DNA of 64,000 nucleotides from an uncultured Dehalococcoidia bacterium (GCA_958296445.1 OY282565.1:1691570-1755569); one strand, 5' to 3'. Counted from the stretch's first letter, positions 16,940 to 25,880 are shown. Made by a program: numbers and translations. Notes: a model not told the origin generated them from the sequence alone.

Positions 16940-17875
16940 ATGAGTGAGCCGTTGCCCAACCACCTAAGCGTCGGCAGTTCCGGGATTTACGAGGGCGATT
17001 GCCTTGCGCTAATCCCGAAGTTGCCGGACGCCAGCATTGATATAGTAGTGACCAGCCCGCCCTACTGGGGGCAGCGCCAATCGCTGGGCAGTGGAACGGA
17101 AGAAGACCCGAGGGATTACCTCGCATTTCTGCAATCGGTTTTCACGGCGCTGTTGCCGAAACTCAAATGGAACGGCATCTTATGGCTCAATATGGGCGAC
17201 GCATACAATACGCCGGTCAATTGGGGGCCTGCCGACCATAAATACAGCTCTCTGGGATCTGACAAGAACGGCTTTGGGCCGGAAAACTCAGCGTATACTA
17301 AACCCAGGTTCAAGCGTAAGGCGTTTATTGACAAACCGGCAGGATGGTTGCAATACGGGAATTTGCTGATGCTCCCGCAACGGCTTTTAATCACACTGTC
17401 CGAAAGCGGTTATGTCTATCGCGGGGAAGTAATCTGGGCAAAAAAGAATGCGATGCCCGAAGGCCGTTGCCGCAGGCCGCACCGCAAGCATGAATCCATT
17501 TTCCTGCTGGCAAAGCACGAGCAACACGCTTTCCGGGCTACGCCGCCCGTGCCGAGCGTGTGGACTTTCGCCAACGAAAATATCGCCGGACTGCCCCATC
17601 GTTCCCGGTTTCCGGTGGAACTCCCCAAGCGGTGTATTGAAGCCTACGGCCCCAGCGAAACCCAACTAGTCGTGCTGGACCCGTTCTCAGGTTCCGGCTC
17701 CACCGGAATCGCCGCGGCGCAGTTGGGTTGCATTTACATCGGGTTTGAGGTAGACACCCGCCAAGTCGCTGAGTCAAGACGGCGGTTGGCAACGGCGAGC
17801 TCTAACGGAACTTTTCCCTTGAACCGGCAAGACGACCAAGACGGCGTTGCAATGCGTCAGTCAGAAACCGGGTAA
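16940..17875 (+). CDS. Type II DNA methyltransferase, beta class, probably N4-cytosine
   Basis: 311 aa. Catalytic motif IV TSPPYW (residues 38-43) precedes the AdoMet motif I DPFSGSGSTG (247-256): the beta-class order. TSPPY is the form favoured by N4-cytosine enzymes. The segment between (about 90-235), including HRKHESIFLLAKHEQH, should hold the target-recognition region. ATG 16940 follows GGAG by five bases. It is convergent with the restriction endonuclease gene and overlaps its 3' end by 74 bases, the usual compact arrangement of a type II restriction-modification pair. Its job is to protect the host's own sites. Confidence 0.92.
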   Translation: MSEPLPNHLSVGSSGIYEGDCLALIPKLPDASIDIVVTSPPYWGQRQSLGSGTEEDPRDYLAFLQSVFTALLPKLKWNGILWLNMGDAYNTPVNWGPADHKYSSLGSDKNGFGPENSAYTKPRFKRKAFIDKPAGWLQYGNLLMLPQRLLITLSESGYVYRGEVIWAKKNAMPEGRCRRPHRKHESIFLLAKHEQHAFRATPPVPSVWTFANENIAGLPHRSRFPVELPKRCIEAYGPSETQLVVLDPFSGSGSTGIAAAQLGCIYIGFEVDTRQVAESRRRLATASSNGTFPLNRQDDQDGVAMRQSETG

Positions 17876-18944
17876 ACCGGTCGTCTGGGTTTGTGAAATC
17901 GCCAACGAATATCCGTGATTGTGCCTCGCTGTTTTCGGGCGTCGGTATCGTATTTCGGTTATATGAGAAACACGCAGAAAAATGACCGTGTTCCTCAAAA
18001 TCCCGGCGTTTATCACTAATATCATCCCCAGCAACGCCGAATTCGCCGCGATTAACCGGTCTTTCGGACGGGAAAGCCTTGGAATCCATTGTCCAAAACA
18101 CCGATAGATACCGGGCCTCAATCAAGGATTGGCTCATTGGCACATCATCGGTTCGCCTTTCTGCGATGCTCGCTTTGACATGGATGACGCCAAGCAATTG
18201 CTCTGAATTTTGCGACTGATACAGGATAAGGATGTCTGCCTTGTCGGGAACGATACGGGAATCCTTAATGGTTTCCAGCAGGTGGGATTTCTCATTCTTG
18301 CTACCGATTTTGAGAGTTAAGCCGTGGTCTCTCAAGAATGGGCTGTAATGATTTACCAAGACCTGTTCCAAAGCCCAACCGCCGGTGCGTTTCCAGCTCT
18401 GTTCCAGATTGAGCCTTGCGTTGGCGGCCGGATGGTTGGCCCGGTCACAATATGCCCGGTTGATGAGAAACGTCCACAAATCGGACGGATTAGCGTTAGG
18501 CCACATACGGACGGCCGCAAGGAAAGTTTGCGAAACGGCAGGCGCCTTTGCCGTTGTTCTGGATAACCCAGACCGTAGTATGCTAATGATTTCGTCGTAT
18601 TGTGCGCGAGTCGCGCCGGCCAACTTGTACTCTGCGTCGAATTGGTCATACCTAAATCTAATAACCAGTCCGTCGGTTTCCTCAATGGCCGTCATTCCTG
18701 TTGCCGGAGCCAGCGGGGATGCTTCCTCGCCAATGCCTTCGAGCAATCGGGATGGAGGCACCCCAAGCGCCGAGGCTAGGCTAAGAATTGCCGACAGAGA
18801 AGGGTTGCGCTCGCCCCTTTCGAGGCCGCCAACGTATGACCGATCCAGCTTCGCTTCAGCCCCTAGCCTTTCTTGGCTGAAGCCCAACGATTCTCGGAGA
18901 CGCCGGATGTTGTCGCCAAAAATTTTCTTGCCCGAATCCCCCAT
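17802..18944 (-). CDS. Type II restriction endonuclease fused to an XRE regulatory domain
   Basis: 380 aa. Residues 8-70 are an XRE/Cro helix-turn-helix (NIRRLRESLGFSQERLGAEA, YVGGLERGERNPSL), like stand-alone controller (C) proteins. The rest resembles the BsaWI-type CCGG-family endonucleases: GWALEQVLVNHY (E193), PDKADILI (D234/D237) and GVIHVKAS (K257) make a PD-(D/E)xK-type site. The partner methyltransferase is convergent and overlaps its 3' end. The fused DNA-binding domain and the operator-like palindrome 33 bases upstream imply autoregulated expression that delays the nuclease after entry into a new host; this is inference. The recognition sequence is not determined; a CCGG core is the best guess. 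Confidence 0.82.
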   Translation of the reverse strand: MGDSGKKIFGDNIRRLRESLGFSQERLGAEAKLDRSYVGGLERGERNPSLSAILSLASALGVPPSRLLEGIGEEASPLAPATGMTAIEETDGLVIRFRYDQFDAEYKLAGATRAQYDEIISILRSGLSRTTAKAPAVSQTFLAAVRMWPNANPSDLWTFLINRAYCDRANHPAANARLNLEQSWKRTGGWALEQVLVNHYSPFLRDHGLTLKIGSKNEKSHLLETIKDSRIVPDKADILILYQSQNSEQLLGVIHVKASIAERRTDDVPMSQSLIEARYLSVFWTMDSKAFPSERPVNRGEFGVAGDDISDKRRDFEEHGHFSACFSYNRNTIPTPENSEAQSRIFVGDFTNPDDRFTRFLTDALQRRLGRLAGSREKFR

Positions 18945-18975
18945 AATCCAGGATTCTGTGGTTAATCCAAGGGTT

Positions 18976-19005
18976 AAGTCTACGGACTAATCGTACCATT
19001 GACCG
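18976..19005 (-). promoter_or_regulatory. Controller-type operator (C-box-like) upstream of the endonuclease
   Basis: Perfect palindrome AGTC-TACG-GACT (18977-18988) followed by AATCGTACCATTGACC. Layout and bases resemble the paired C-boxes bound by restriction-modification controller proteins (AGTC...GACT halves, then a GTAC-centred spacer and a second half). It lies 33 bases before the endonuclease ATG, where binding by the endonuclease's own XRE domain would control its transcription. Confidence 0.65.
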
Positions 19006-19092
19006 GCTTGGTAAGATTGTGACGGCCGGTAATCCCCCTGTTCTGCCAATTGACTGTGCTAAAATGCGCCATCCATACGGGGAGGGAATTTT

Positions 19093-20202
19093 ATGGCTAC
19101 CCTGACCGCGCCTGAAATCGTATCAATGAACCCCGCCGGGCTGGAGAACGTCTCCCGCATATTCGACCGGCAGATTGCCGAGGGGTTGCATCCCGGCGCC
19201 GGCCTGGCCGTATACCGATACGGTCAGCTCGTCCTCGACATCCACGGCGGCGACGCCGACACCGTTACCGGCCGCCGGGTGGATGACGGCACTATGTTTG
19301 TGCTGTTTTCCTCCACCAAGCCCCTGGCCGCGGCCTGCGTCTATATGCTCAAGGAGCGGGGCCGGCTCAACTGGGACGACCCGGTTGCCAAGTTCTGGCC
19401 CGAATTCGGGCAGCACGGCAAGGAAGCAGTCACCGTCCGCCACCTGTTGAGCCACCGGGGCGGCTTCCCGGACACGCCCGCCGACCTGCCCTGGCCCGAC
19501 TGGCACGACTGGGGCAAGGTTTGCGCCGCGATGGAGCGGGCCATCCCCAAGTTCACCCCCGGCGAAACCCTGTCTTACCACCCCATCAACTACGGGTGGG
19601 TCATCGCCGAGCTGGTGCGCCGCATAGACGGGCGAACCTTCGACCGTTTCCTAGCCGAAGACCTGGCCGCCCCGGTGCAGATGGATAACACCTACGTCGG
19701 CCTGCCCGGGGAACTGGAAGACCGCGTTTCCCGCATCCACTTGATGGAAGCGGACGCCGACACCAACGGCTACGCCGTCACCTTTGACCGCCCGGCGGTG
19801 CATCGGGTTATCTGCCCCGGGGCCAACGGCATCGCCACCGCGGGCGACCTGGCCCGTTTCTACGCTATGATGGAGCGGCGGGGAACCCTCGACCGCGCCG
19901 CCGTGCTGCGCCCGGAAACCGTCGCCGAGGGCATCACCCTGCAAGCCGAGGGCATAGACCAGTCCCTAGGGCTGTTCGCGCAACGCTCCCTAGGGTTCGC
20001 GCTGAACGACGAGCGTATGGGGCGGCCCTCCGGCCACCCATTGAACACCTTCGGCCACGGCGGGGCCGGCACATCCATCGGCTGGGCCGACCTAGACACC
20101 GGCTTGGCCGTGGGCTACATCACCAACGGCTTCCGGGGCGCCGACAAAAACAACGCGCGGCTGGCCGAGGTTTCCCAAGCCGTCCGCGACGCCTGCCGCT
20201 AG
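19093..20202 (+). CDS. Serine hydrolase, class C beta-lactamase/esterase (EstB-like) family
   Basis: 369 aa, no signal peptide, so cytoplasmic. SSTK (S73-x-x-K76) supplies the nucleophile and general base, Y162 in LSYHPINYG fits the Y-x-N position, and HGG (322-324) replaces KTG near the C-terminus, as in EstB-type esterases. Beta-lactamase proper is unlikely; ester or small-peptide hydrolysis is more probable. ATG 19093 follows GGAGGG by six bases. It is divergent from the restriction endonuclease with the C-box region between. Confidence 0.88.
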   Translation: MATLTAPEIVSMNPAGLENVSRIFDRQIAEGLHPGAGLAVYRYGQLVLDIHGGDADTVTGRRVDDGTMFVLFSSTKPLAAACVYMLKERGRLNWDDPVAKFWPEFGQHGKEAVTVRHLLSHRGGFPDTPADLPWPDWHDWGKVCAAMERAIPKFTPGETLSYHPINYGWVIAELVRRIDGRTFDRFLAEDLAAPVQMDNTYVGLPGELEDRVSRIHLMEADADTNGYAVTFDRPAVHRVICPGANGIATAGDLARFYAMMERRGTLDRAAVLRPETVAEGITLQAEGIDQSLGLFAQRSLGFALNDERMGRPSGHPLNTFGHGGAGTSIGWADLDTGLAVGYITNGFRGADKNNARLAEVSQAVRDACR

Positions 20203-20273
20203 GCCGCCCACGCCCCCGGTTCGCGCCGCCCGCCGCAACGGCCGGCGGCGCGATACCCATGCCGACGCTCCCC

Positions 20274-20729
20274 TTACCCGTCCCGCCGCCACAGGGACAC
20301 AGCCAGCGCCCCGGCCAGCAGGGGATATAGCGCGTAGATTATTGACCACTGCACGTCCGCCGCTTGAGGATAGGCCACATTGCCGGTTATGGTGCTGAAG
20401 TAGACGCGGAAAAACAGCAGCGCAAGGAACAGGAACCCGTAGAACCGGACGTCGGCAACCAGGCGGGGAAACAGCGGGCGGGCTTCGCTGTCGCCGTTGT
20501 CGCCGCCCCGTCCGCCCGCCCATTTGCCGGTGGCGGCGAAAATTATCCCCAAAATGATGCCCGCCCCGGTCATCGGGTCAAGATAGTTCCACACCTCATC
20601 GTACCCGCTGCCCCCGATGTTCCCGCTGGCCCCGATATTGTTATACAAGGGTTCGATGATGGTGAACAGCGCCGTCGCCGCCCCGTGCAGAATCAGGTAG
20701 GCGCCCACGATGCGGTTGATGATGCCCAT
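20274..20729 (-). CDS. Small four-span membrane protein
   Basis: 151 aa from ATG 20729 (MGIINRIVGAYLILHGAATAL). Four hydrophobic segments at about 7-25, 50-68, 87-107 and 118-145 with a charged Gly/Arg-rich loop between the second and third. No recognised family. The longer frame upstream runs through the GAGCAAAGCGAAG repeat and is not credible as coding. Confidence 0.6.
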   Translation of the reverse strand: MGIINRIVGAYLILHGAATALFTIIEPLYNNIGASGNIGGSGYDEVWNYLDPMTGAGIILGIIFAATGKWAGGRGGDNGDSEARPLFPRLVADVRFYGFLFLALLFFRVYFSTITGNVAYPQAADVQWSIIYALYPLLAGALAVSLWRRDG

Positions 20730-20750
20730 TGCCGTACTCCCATAACGCCT

Positions 20751-20824
20751 ATCTGTCACCCTGAGCAAAGCGAAGGGTCTCACCGCCCAAGCAGGGATTC
20801 TTCGTTTTGCTCAGAATGACAGAC
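20751..20824. repeat. GAGCAAAGCGAAG hairpin repeat
   Basis: CACCCTGAGCAAAGCGAAGGGTC and inverted GATTCTTCGTTTTGCTCAGAATGACAG with a ~15-base loop. The remaining bases to 20910 show no gene or clear signal. Confidence 0.8.
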
Positions 20825-20910
20825 AGCGGAAGTAATTTCGCAATTTTCTCGGGGCAGGCTGATTTACCGGCAACCGTTAAGAGTAGGGCAGGTTGGCCGG
20901 GCGCGGGCGG

Positions 20911-22089
20911 TCAGGTCAGGCGGAGCAGGGCCTCGGCGTTGCCCGACATATGCTTGCGGAGGGCATCCTCGCCAAGCTCTTCCCAGAAGGGCCAGTTGAT
21001 TACCATTTCGGCGGTGTCCGGGAAGTGGGCCTCGCCGTGGGGGTAGTCCGACTGGTGCATCAGGGCCTCGGTGCCTAGCAGGTCAATGCAGGCTTTGGTC
21101 ATAGCCGCCCCCTCGAAAGGCTCCGCCCCGCACCGGAAACGCCCCATCTGGGCGTACTCGATGGGCTTGTATTCCAGCGACGGCGTGGTGCCGGAAACGT
21201 AGTTGCACATCTCTTCCAGCCGGATTAGCCAGTGGGGAAGCCAGCCGTGGCCCACCTCGGCGGCCCCGGCGTTGAGATTGGGGAAGCGGTCGAAAATCCG
21301 CCCCACTATCAGGTAGGACAGCAGCCGGGCCGCCCCCCACGGATGCGCCGCAGTGCGGGCCACCGCGATGTTGCCCCACATATCCCGGTAGCCGGGGAAG
21401 TAGGGCGGCTCGAAAGTGAAGCTGTGGTGCAGGATGGGCAGCCCCTCGTCGTTCATCACCTCAAACAGCGGATCCAGTGCCGGGTGGTCAATGGGCATCC
21501 CCTCGGGCAGGATCGGTGCCACCGCCACCGCCCACTTTTCTTTGGACGCCGACTTGACTTCCGACACGGCCCACTCAATATCGGCCGCCGGGGCCAGTAT
21601 GATGCTCCGCAGCCGCTCCGGGTCGGCACTGCAATACTCCCGCATATAACGGTGATATGCGGTATACAGCCCCTCGGCCAGAGTGACGTCCTCGATGCCG
21701 GTCAGCCCGTTGGCCCAAGTGCCGGGGATGATTACGTCAACATCCCGCCCTTCCAGATCCATATCGGCCAGACGCCCCGCCGCGTTTTCGTCGCTGACCC
21801 CATGCTGCGGGTCAACCCGGTGGTGGCCGGATGACTTGGTTACGCGGCCCTCCAGTGCCCCGCGCCCGCCGACCACCGCGGCCTGGTCGTTCCCGCTAGG
21901 AGCTTCCCCCGGGAAACGGTCGAAGGGAATGGACGCGATGCTAAGGGCGTTGTAACTGCCTACAGTGCGGATGTAGGGCTTGAACTCGTCCAGACGGGGC
22001 CGGAAGCTGGGTTCCACGTACTTGACCAGTGTGTCTAGGCTGGGGTTCACGTGGGTGTCTATGTCAATGACCCGGTATCCGTTTTTCAT
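20911..22089 (-). CDS. Amidohydrolase-2 family (TIM-barrel metal hydrolase/decarboxylase)
   Basis: 392 aa. VIDIDTHVNP supplies the first metal ligands (in place of the usual D-x-H-x-H). Further features are ILHHSF (metal/catalytic His), VGHGWLPHWLIRLEE, and HQSDYPHGE with the catalytic Asp. It matches the ACMSD/2-pyrone-4,6-dicarboxylate-lactonase-like amidohydrolase-2 group common in aromatic-catabolic genomes. ATG 22089 has GAGGTG seven bases upstream. A dienelactone-hydrolase-family gene is 35 bases upstream on the same strand, so both may act in one ring-cleavage or lactone pathway (inference). Confidence 0.88.
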   Translation of the reverse strand: MKNGYRVIDIDTHVNPSLDTLVKYVEPSFRPRLDEFKPYIRTVGSYNALSIASIPFDRFPGEAPSGNDQAAVVGGRGALEGRVTKSSGHHRVDPQHGVSDENAAGRLADMDLEGRDVDVIIPGTWANGLTGIEDVTLAEGLYTAYHRYMREYCSADPERLRSIILAPAADIEWAVSEVKSASKEKWAVAVAPILPEGMPIDHPALDPLFEVMNDEGLPILHHSFTFEPPYFPGYRDMWGNIAVARTAAHPWGAARLLSYLIVGRIFDRFPNLNAGAAEVGHGWLPHWLIRLEEMCNYVSGTTPSLEYKPIEYAQMGRFRCGAEPFEGAAMTKACIDLLGTEALMHQSDYPHGEAHFPDTAEMVINWPFWEELGEDALRKHMSGNAEALLRLT

Positions 22090-22124
22090 CCGCTCACCTC
22101 TCCGGTTCAGGGTTTCAGGCCGGT

Positions 22125-22946
22125 TCAGGGTTTCAGGTATCTGGACAGCCATTCTAGGCAACGGCCCCAAGCCATTTGCGCCGCTTCGGGCCGGTAGCTT
22201 TCCCTAGTGTCGGACATAAAGGCGTGGCCGGCGCCCTTGTAGCTGACCAACTCGAAAGTCTTGCCCGATTGCTCCAACACGCCGCGCAGCCGGGCCACGT
22301 CCTCCGGCGACGGGTTGGCGTCATCGTCGCCGAACAGCCCCAGCATCGGGCAACAGAGGCCCGCCGCCAGCTCCCCCGGCGGCGGCGTTGGGTTCGTTGG
22401 ATTCACGGCGGCAGGCTGGAACAGGCCGTTGGAGTAGAAATTTACGAAAACGTCCAGCCCGGCCTTTTCAGCCTCCGGGCTACTGGCGAAAATCAGGCCC
22501 AAACGCCCCCCGGAGCAGAAACCGACCAGCCCGATACGGCGACTCACTCGAGGGCTGGCCCGCAGGAAATCCACGCCGCCCAGCAGGTCGCCGACGGTCT
22601 GGGCGTTGGGGCGGGCGGCCAGCGCATCGCGGGCTTGGGCCATATCGTCCTCCTCCACCACGGCCAAAAACCCGTCGCGGCTGTACAGGGCCGGCACGAT
22701 GGCCGCGTAGCCCAGCGCAGCGTAGCGCCGGGCCATATCCTTCAGATGCTCCTCGTAGCCGTGAATGCCATGCACCAGCGCCAGCCCCGGATGGGGCCCG
22801 CCCTCCGCCGGCCGGGCCACGTAAGCCGGCACCGGGTCGGCATTATAACCCCGCACAGTAACGTCGTAGGCCGTAATGCCCGCCGGATGATAAACCGCGC
22901 CGGGCGGCAACACTCGGGAAACCAACAATTCACCTTCCACCCGCAA
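22125..22946 (-). CDS. Dienelactone hydrolase family protein
   Basis: About 273 aa with an alpha/beta-hydrolase fold and the DLH cysteine triad: C144 in GFCSGG, Asp in GDDDANP (207-209) and H241 in GAGHAFM. It hydrolyses dienelactones or related esters in aromatic degradation. The start is uncertain: TTG 22946 is the longest; GTG 22940 is an alternative; neither has a good ribosome site. Followed by the amidohydrolase gene, probably co-transcribed. Confidence 0.87.
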   Translation of the reverse strand: MRVEGELLVSRVLPPGAVYHPAGITAYDVTVRGYNADPVPAYVARPAEGGPHPGLALVHGIHGYEEHLKDMARRYAALGYAAIVPALYSRDGFLAVVEEDDMAQARDALAARPNAQTVGDLLGGVDFLRASPRVSRRIGLVGFCSGGRLGLIFASSPEAEKAGLDVFVNFYSNGLFQPAAVNPTNPTPPPGELAAGLCCPMLGLFGDDDANPSPEDVARLRGVLEQSGKTFELVSYKGAGHAFMSDTRESYRPEAAQMAWGRCLEWLSRYLKP

Positions 22947-23030
22947 TTTATTCCGGCATTCTAAGCAGAGGGCGGCAGTATTGGCAACCTGCGCCGCCGA
23001 TAATCCCGGCCATTCCGCTTCTTGGCGCCG

Positions 23031-23121
23031 TTGTCTGAATCAGGATTTTCAGGATTATGGAATTTTCAGGATTTCTCCAATCCAGTGAATCCTTTAATCC
23101 TGAAAATCCTGATTCAGACAA
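23031..23121. repeat. 27-bp perfect inverted repeat element (TCTGAATCAGGATTTTCAGG)
   Basis: Left arm 23031-23057 and right arm 23095-23121 are exact reverse complements, starting TTGTCTGAATCAGG and ending CCTGATTCAGACAA, around a 37-base centre that itself contains TTTCAGGATTTC. Single arms occur at 10656, 15773 and, shortened, at 9391. It looks like a miniature inverted-repeat or REP-type element; no coding content. Confidence 0.85.
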
Positions 23122-23159
23122 TCACCCGCCGCCCCCACAACCGCAAACCCGCCAACCCC

Positions 23160-23205
23160 CGCGTAGGGGCGCACAGCCGTGCGCCCGCCCACAACGGCAA
23201 ACCCG
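23160..23205. repeat. GGGCGCAC palindrome (single copy)
   Basis: GTAGGGGCGCACAGCCGTGCGCCC plus short flanks; one unit of the family that forms arrays at 25560-25880 and 28560-29000. Lies about 50 bases before recQ. Confidence 0.75.
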
Positions 23206-23252
23206 CCGCCAAAAGGCTGTCGCCCGGACGGCAGGGCGGCTAAAATGGCCCT

Positions 23253-25541
23253 ATGCGCGAACTGCTGAAAACCCATTTCGGGTATGACGAATTTCTGCCC
23301 TTACAGGAAGAAATCATCGGCGCGGTGATGGACGGGCAGGACTGCTTCGCGCTGATGCCCACCGGCGGCGGCAAGTCGCTGTGCTACCAGTTGCCCGCTA
23401 TGGCCCGCCCCGGCCTGACCCTAGTGGTGTCGCCCCTGATCGCCTTGATGAAAGACCAGGTTGACGCTCTGGAAGCCAACGGCCTGCCCGCCGCGTTCAT
23501 CAACAGTGCCCAGACGCCCGACGAACTGGCCCAGACGGTGCGCCGGGTTCGCGCCGGGGAAATCCGGCTGCTCTACGTTGCCCCGGAACGGGTGACCGAA
23601 CCCCGGTTCGCCGACTTTCTGACAACCTTGAGCGTCGGACTCATCGCCATTGACGAAGCCCACTGCGTTTCCGAATGGGGCCACGAATTTCGCCCGGCCT
23701 ACCGCGAACTGGCCGGGCTGCGCCAAGTATGCCCCGCCGCCCCGATAATCGCCCTAACCGCCACCGCCACCGAGCGCGTGCGGGCCGACATCCTTTCCCA
23801 GCTTGGGCTGCGAAACCCGCAGACCTTTATCTCCAGTTTCAACCGCCCCAACCTCACCTACTCCGTCGCGCCCAAGGAACGAGGCTTGTCCAGCCTGCTG
23901 TCCCTGCTGGAAAGGCATCGCGGCGAATCGGCCATCATCTACTGCGGCTCCCGCAAGTCCACCGAGGAGCTGGCGCAAACGCTGTCGGAGCAGGGGTTCA
24001 AGGCCGAGGCATACCACGCCGGGCTGGAGCCCAACGAGCGGCGCGGCGTCCAGGATCGTTTCATCCGCGACAGAACGCCCATCGTAGCCGCGACAATAGC
24101 TTTCGGTATGGGCATCAACAAGCCCGACGTGCGGCTGGTGGCCCACTACGACTTGCCCAAGAGCATCGAAAGCTACTATCAGGAAACGGGCCGCGCCGGG
24201 CGCGACGGCCTGCCCAGCGAGTGCGTCCTGTACTTTTCCTATGGCGGCAAATCCCGCCAAGAATACTTTATCAACCAGATTGAAGACCCGGAAGAAAGGG
24301 AACGCGCCCGCTGGCGGCTGGAGCAGGTTATGTCCCTGTGCAGCCTTAACGCCTGCCGCCGCCAATTCGTGCTGGAATACTTGGGCGAGCAATGGCCCGG
24401 CGCAAACTGCGGCGGCTGCGACAACTGCCTCCAGCCCCGCGAGCAGTATGACGCCACCGAAATCGCCCAAAAAGTGCTCTCAGCAGTAATACGCACCGGC
24501 GAGCGGTTCGGCGCGGCCCACGTTATAGACGTACTGCGCGGCGGCAAATCGGAAAGAATACGCACCCAAGGCCACGACAAACTTTCGGTATACGCCATTG
24601 CCGCCAACCATTCCCGCGACGACCTGCGCGACATTATAGAAAACCTGAAAGCCGCCGGACTGCTGGCCGCAAACGCCGGGGAATTTCCCACTCTTGGCGT
24701 AACTAGCCGCGGCCGGGAATTTCTGAAAAACCGGGAATCGCTGACCCTAGCCCGCCCGATTGTCCAGCGCAAAGACCCGGCGGCGCGGGAATCGGGCGGC
24801 GGCGAATCCTACGATGCCGCGCTGTACAACGAGCTGGCGGCCCTGCGGCGGGAAATCGCCGACCAGCGCGGCATACCCGCCTTTATGATATTCGGCAACC
24901 GCGCCTTGCAGGATATGGCCCGCAAAGCCCCCCGAACCCCGGCGGAGTTCGCCCGCGTCTCCGGCGTAGGCCGCGCCAAGCTGGAAGACTTGGGCGCCCC
25001 GTTCCTGGAGCGCATCAACGCTTATATTCAAGAACACGGGCAGCAACGCGGAACGCCGGAAACCGCAGATTCCCGCTTTCGCGGGAATGACTGTTCGCTT
25101 CGCGGGAATGACGGTTCGCCTCGCGGAACCGGCGGCCCGGCTACGGAACCGGCCCCCCGCATCACTAGCCAATCCTACCGCGAAACCGGGGAAATCATAT
25201 CCGGCGGCGCATCGCTGGACGAAACGGCGGCGGCCCGCGGCTTGTCACCGCAAACCATAGTAGGCCACCTAGAGCGGCTGGTGGAATCGGGCATACCCGT
25301 ACAATGGGCGCACCTGCTGCCGCCCCCGCAACGCCGCGCCGCTATCGAAACTGCCTTTGAGATTATGGGCGACAACCCCTTGCGCCCGGTATGGCAAGAG
25401 CTAGGCGGAGAATACGGCTACGACGAAATCCGCCTAGTGCGCCTGTCCCGGCGGCAAGCAGCCCAAGCCAAACCCGCCCCCGCGCCATCCGCCGCCCCCG
25501 ACCCACGTTCAATGCTGCGCGTCAACCGCCCCCTGCCCTAA
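23253..25541 (+). CDS. recQ: RecQ-family ATP-dependent DNA helicase
   Basis: 762 aa, 3'-5' DNA helicase for recombination and replication repair. Walker A TGGGKSLCYQLPA near residue 30, DEAH near 135, helicase C motifs with GRAGRDG near 312, the RQC zinc-binding cysteines (C-x-R-R...GANCGGCDNC) at about 367-390, an HRDC domain (about 525-595) and a C-terminal HTH_40-type domain (about 640-725). Between HRDC and the C-terminal domain lies an Arg/Gly/Asn-rich stretch, DSRFRGNDCSLRGNDGS, which is a translated copy of the CCCGCTTTCGCGGG intergenic repeat. ATG 23253; ribosome site weak. Confidence 0.95.
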   Translation: MRELLKTHFGYDEFLPLQEEIIGAVMDGQDCFALMPTGGGKSLCYQLPAMARPGLTLVVSPLIALMKDQVDALEANGLPAAFINSAQTPDELAQTVRRVRAGEIRLLYVAPERVTEPRFADFLTTLSVGLIAIDEAHCVSEWGHEFRPAYRELAGLRQVCPAAPIIALTATATERVRADILSQLGLRNPQTFISSFNRPNLTYSVAPKERGLSSLLSLLERHRGESAIIYCGSRKSTEELAQTLSEQGFKAEAYHAGLEPNERRGVQDRFIRDRTPIVAATIAFGMGINKPDVRLVAHYDLPKSIESYYQETGRAGRDGLPSECVLYFSYGGKSRQEYFINQIEDPEERERARWRLEQVMSLCSLNACRRQFVLEYLGEQWPGANCGGCDNCLQPREQYDATEIAQKVLSAVIRTGERFGAAHVIDVLRGGKSERIRTQGHDKLSVYAIAANHSRDDLRDIIENLKAAGLLAANAGEFPTLGVTSRGREFLKNRESLTLARPIVQRKDPAARESGGGESYDAALYNELAALRREIADQRGIPAFMIFGNRALQDMARKAPRTPAEFARVSGVGRAKLEDLGAPFLERINAYIQEHGQQRGTPETADSRFRGNDCSLRGNDGSPRGTGGPATEPAPRITSQSYRETGEIISGGASLDETAAARGLSPQTIVGHLERLVESGIPVQWAHLLPPPQRRAAIETAFEIMGDNPLRPVWQELGGEYGYDEIRLVRLSRRQAAQAKPAPAPSAAPDPRSMLRVNRPLP
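25068..25130. repeat. CCCGCTTTCGCGGGAATGAC repeat inside recQ
   Basis: GATTCCCGCTTTCGCGGGAATGAC followed by two degenerate GTTCGC(T/C)TCGCGG(GAATGAC) copies. The family also occurs between genes at 49264-49295 and 57590-57672. Here it keeps the reading frame of recQ open and encodes a linker. Confidence 0.8.
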
Positions 25542-25559
25542 CCCCCAATCACCCCCCGC

Positions 25560-25880
25560 ATCGTCATCGGCAAATCGCGTTGCCCGGGGTACGGGCGCAC
25601 GGCTGTGCGCCCCTACGCCCGGCGTCAAACCGCATCGTCATCGGCAAACCGCATTGCGCGGGGTAGGGGCGCACAGACGTGCGCCCGTACGCCCGGCGTC
25701 AAACCGCATCGTCATCGGCAAACCCCGTTGCGCGGGGTACGGGCGCACGCTGTGCGCCCCTACGCCCGGCCCCAAACCCCGTTGTACGCCCGGCAAATCC
25801 CGGTGTAGGGGCGCACAGCCGTGCGCCCCCGCGCCCGGCGGCAAACCCCGTTTGTACGGGCGGCAAATCTACAGGCGTCA
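25560..25880. repeat. Array of GGGCGCAC palindromes, about four units
   Basis: Units of roughly 85-90 bases: a CGTCAAACCGCATCGTCATCGG-like spacer, GCGCGGGGTA, the palindrome GGGCGCAC-nn(n)-GTGCGCCC, then CTACGCCCGG. Copies differ by substitutions and small indels. The frames that cross it are repeat translations, not genes. The array lies between recQ and the stop codon of the GLUG-repeat protein. Confidence 0.85.

Noticed and set aside
22176-22964. 262-aa frame opposite the dienelactone hydrolase
   Set aside because: Shadow; no recognisable domain and the minus strand has the full Cys-Asp-His triad.
23031-23121. Simple rho-independent terminator
   Set aside because: Arms are 27 bases with a 37-base centre and no T run, and solo arms occur elsewhere, so a dispersed element fits better.
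25560-25880. CRISPR-like array
   Set aside because: Units are palindromic and about 85-90 bases with spacers that are themselves repeated; no unique spacers and no cas genes.
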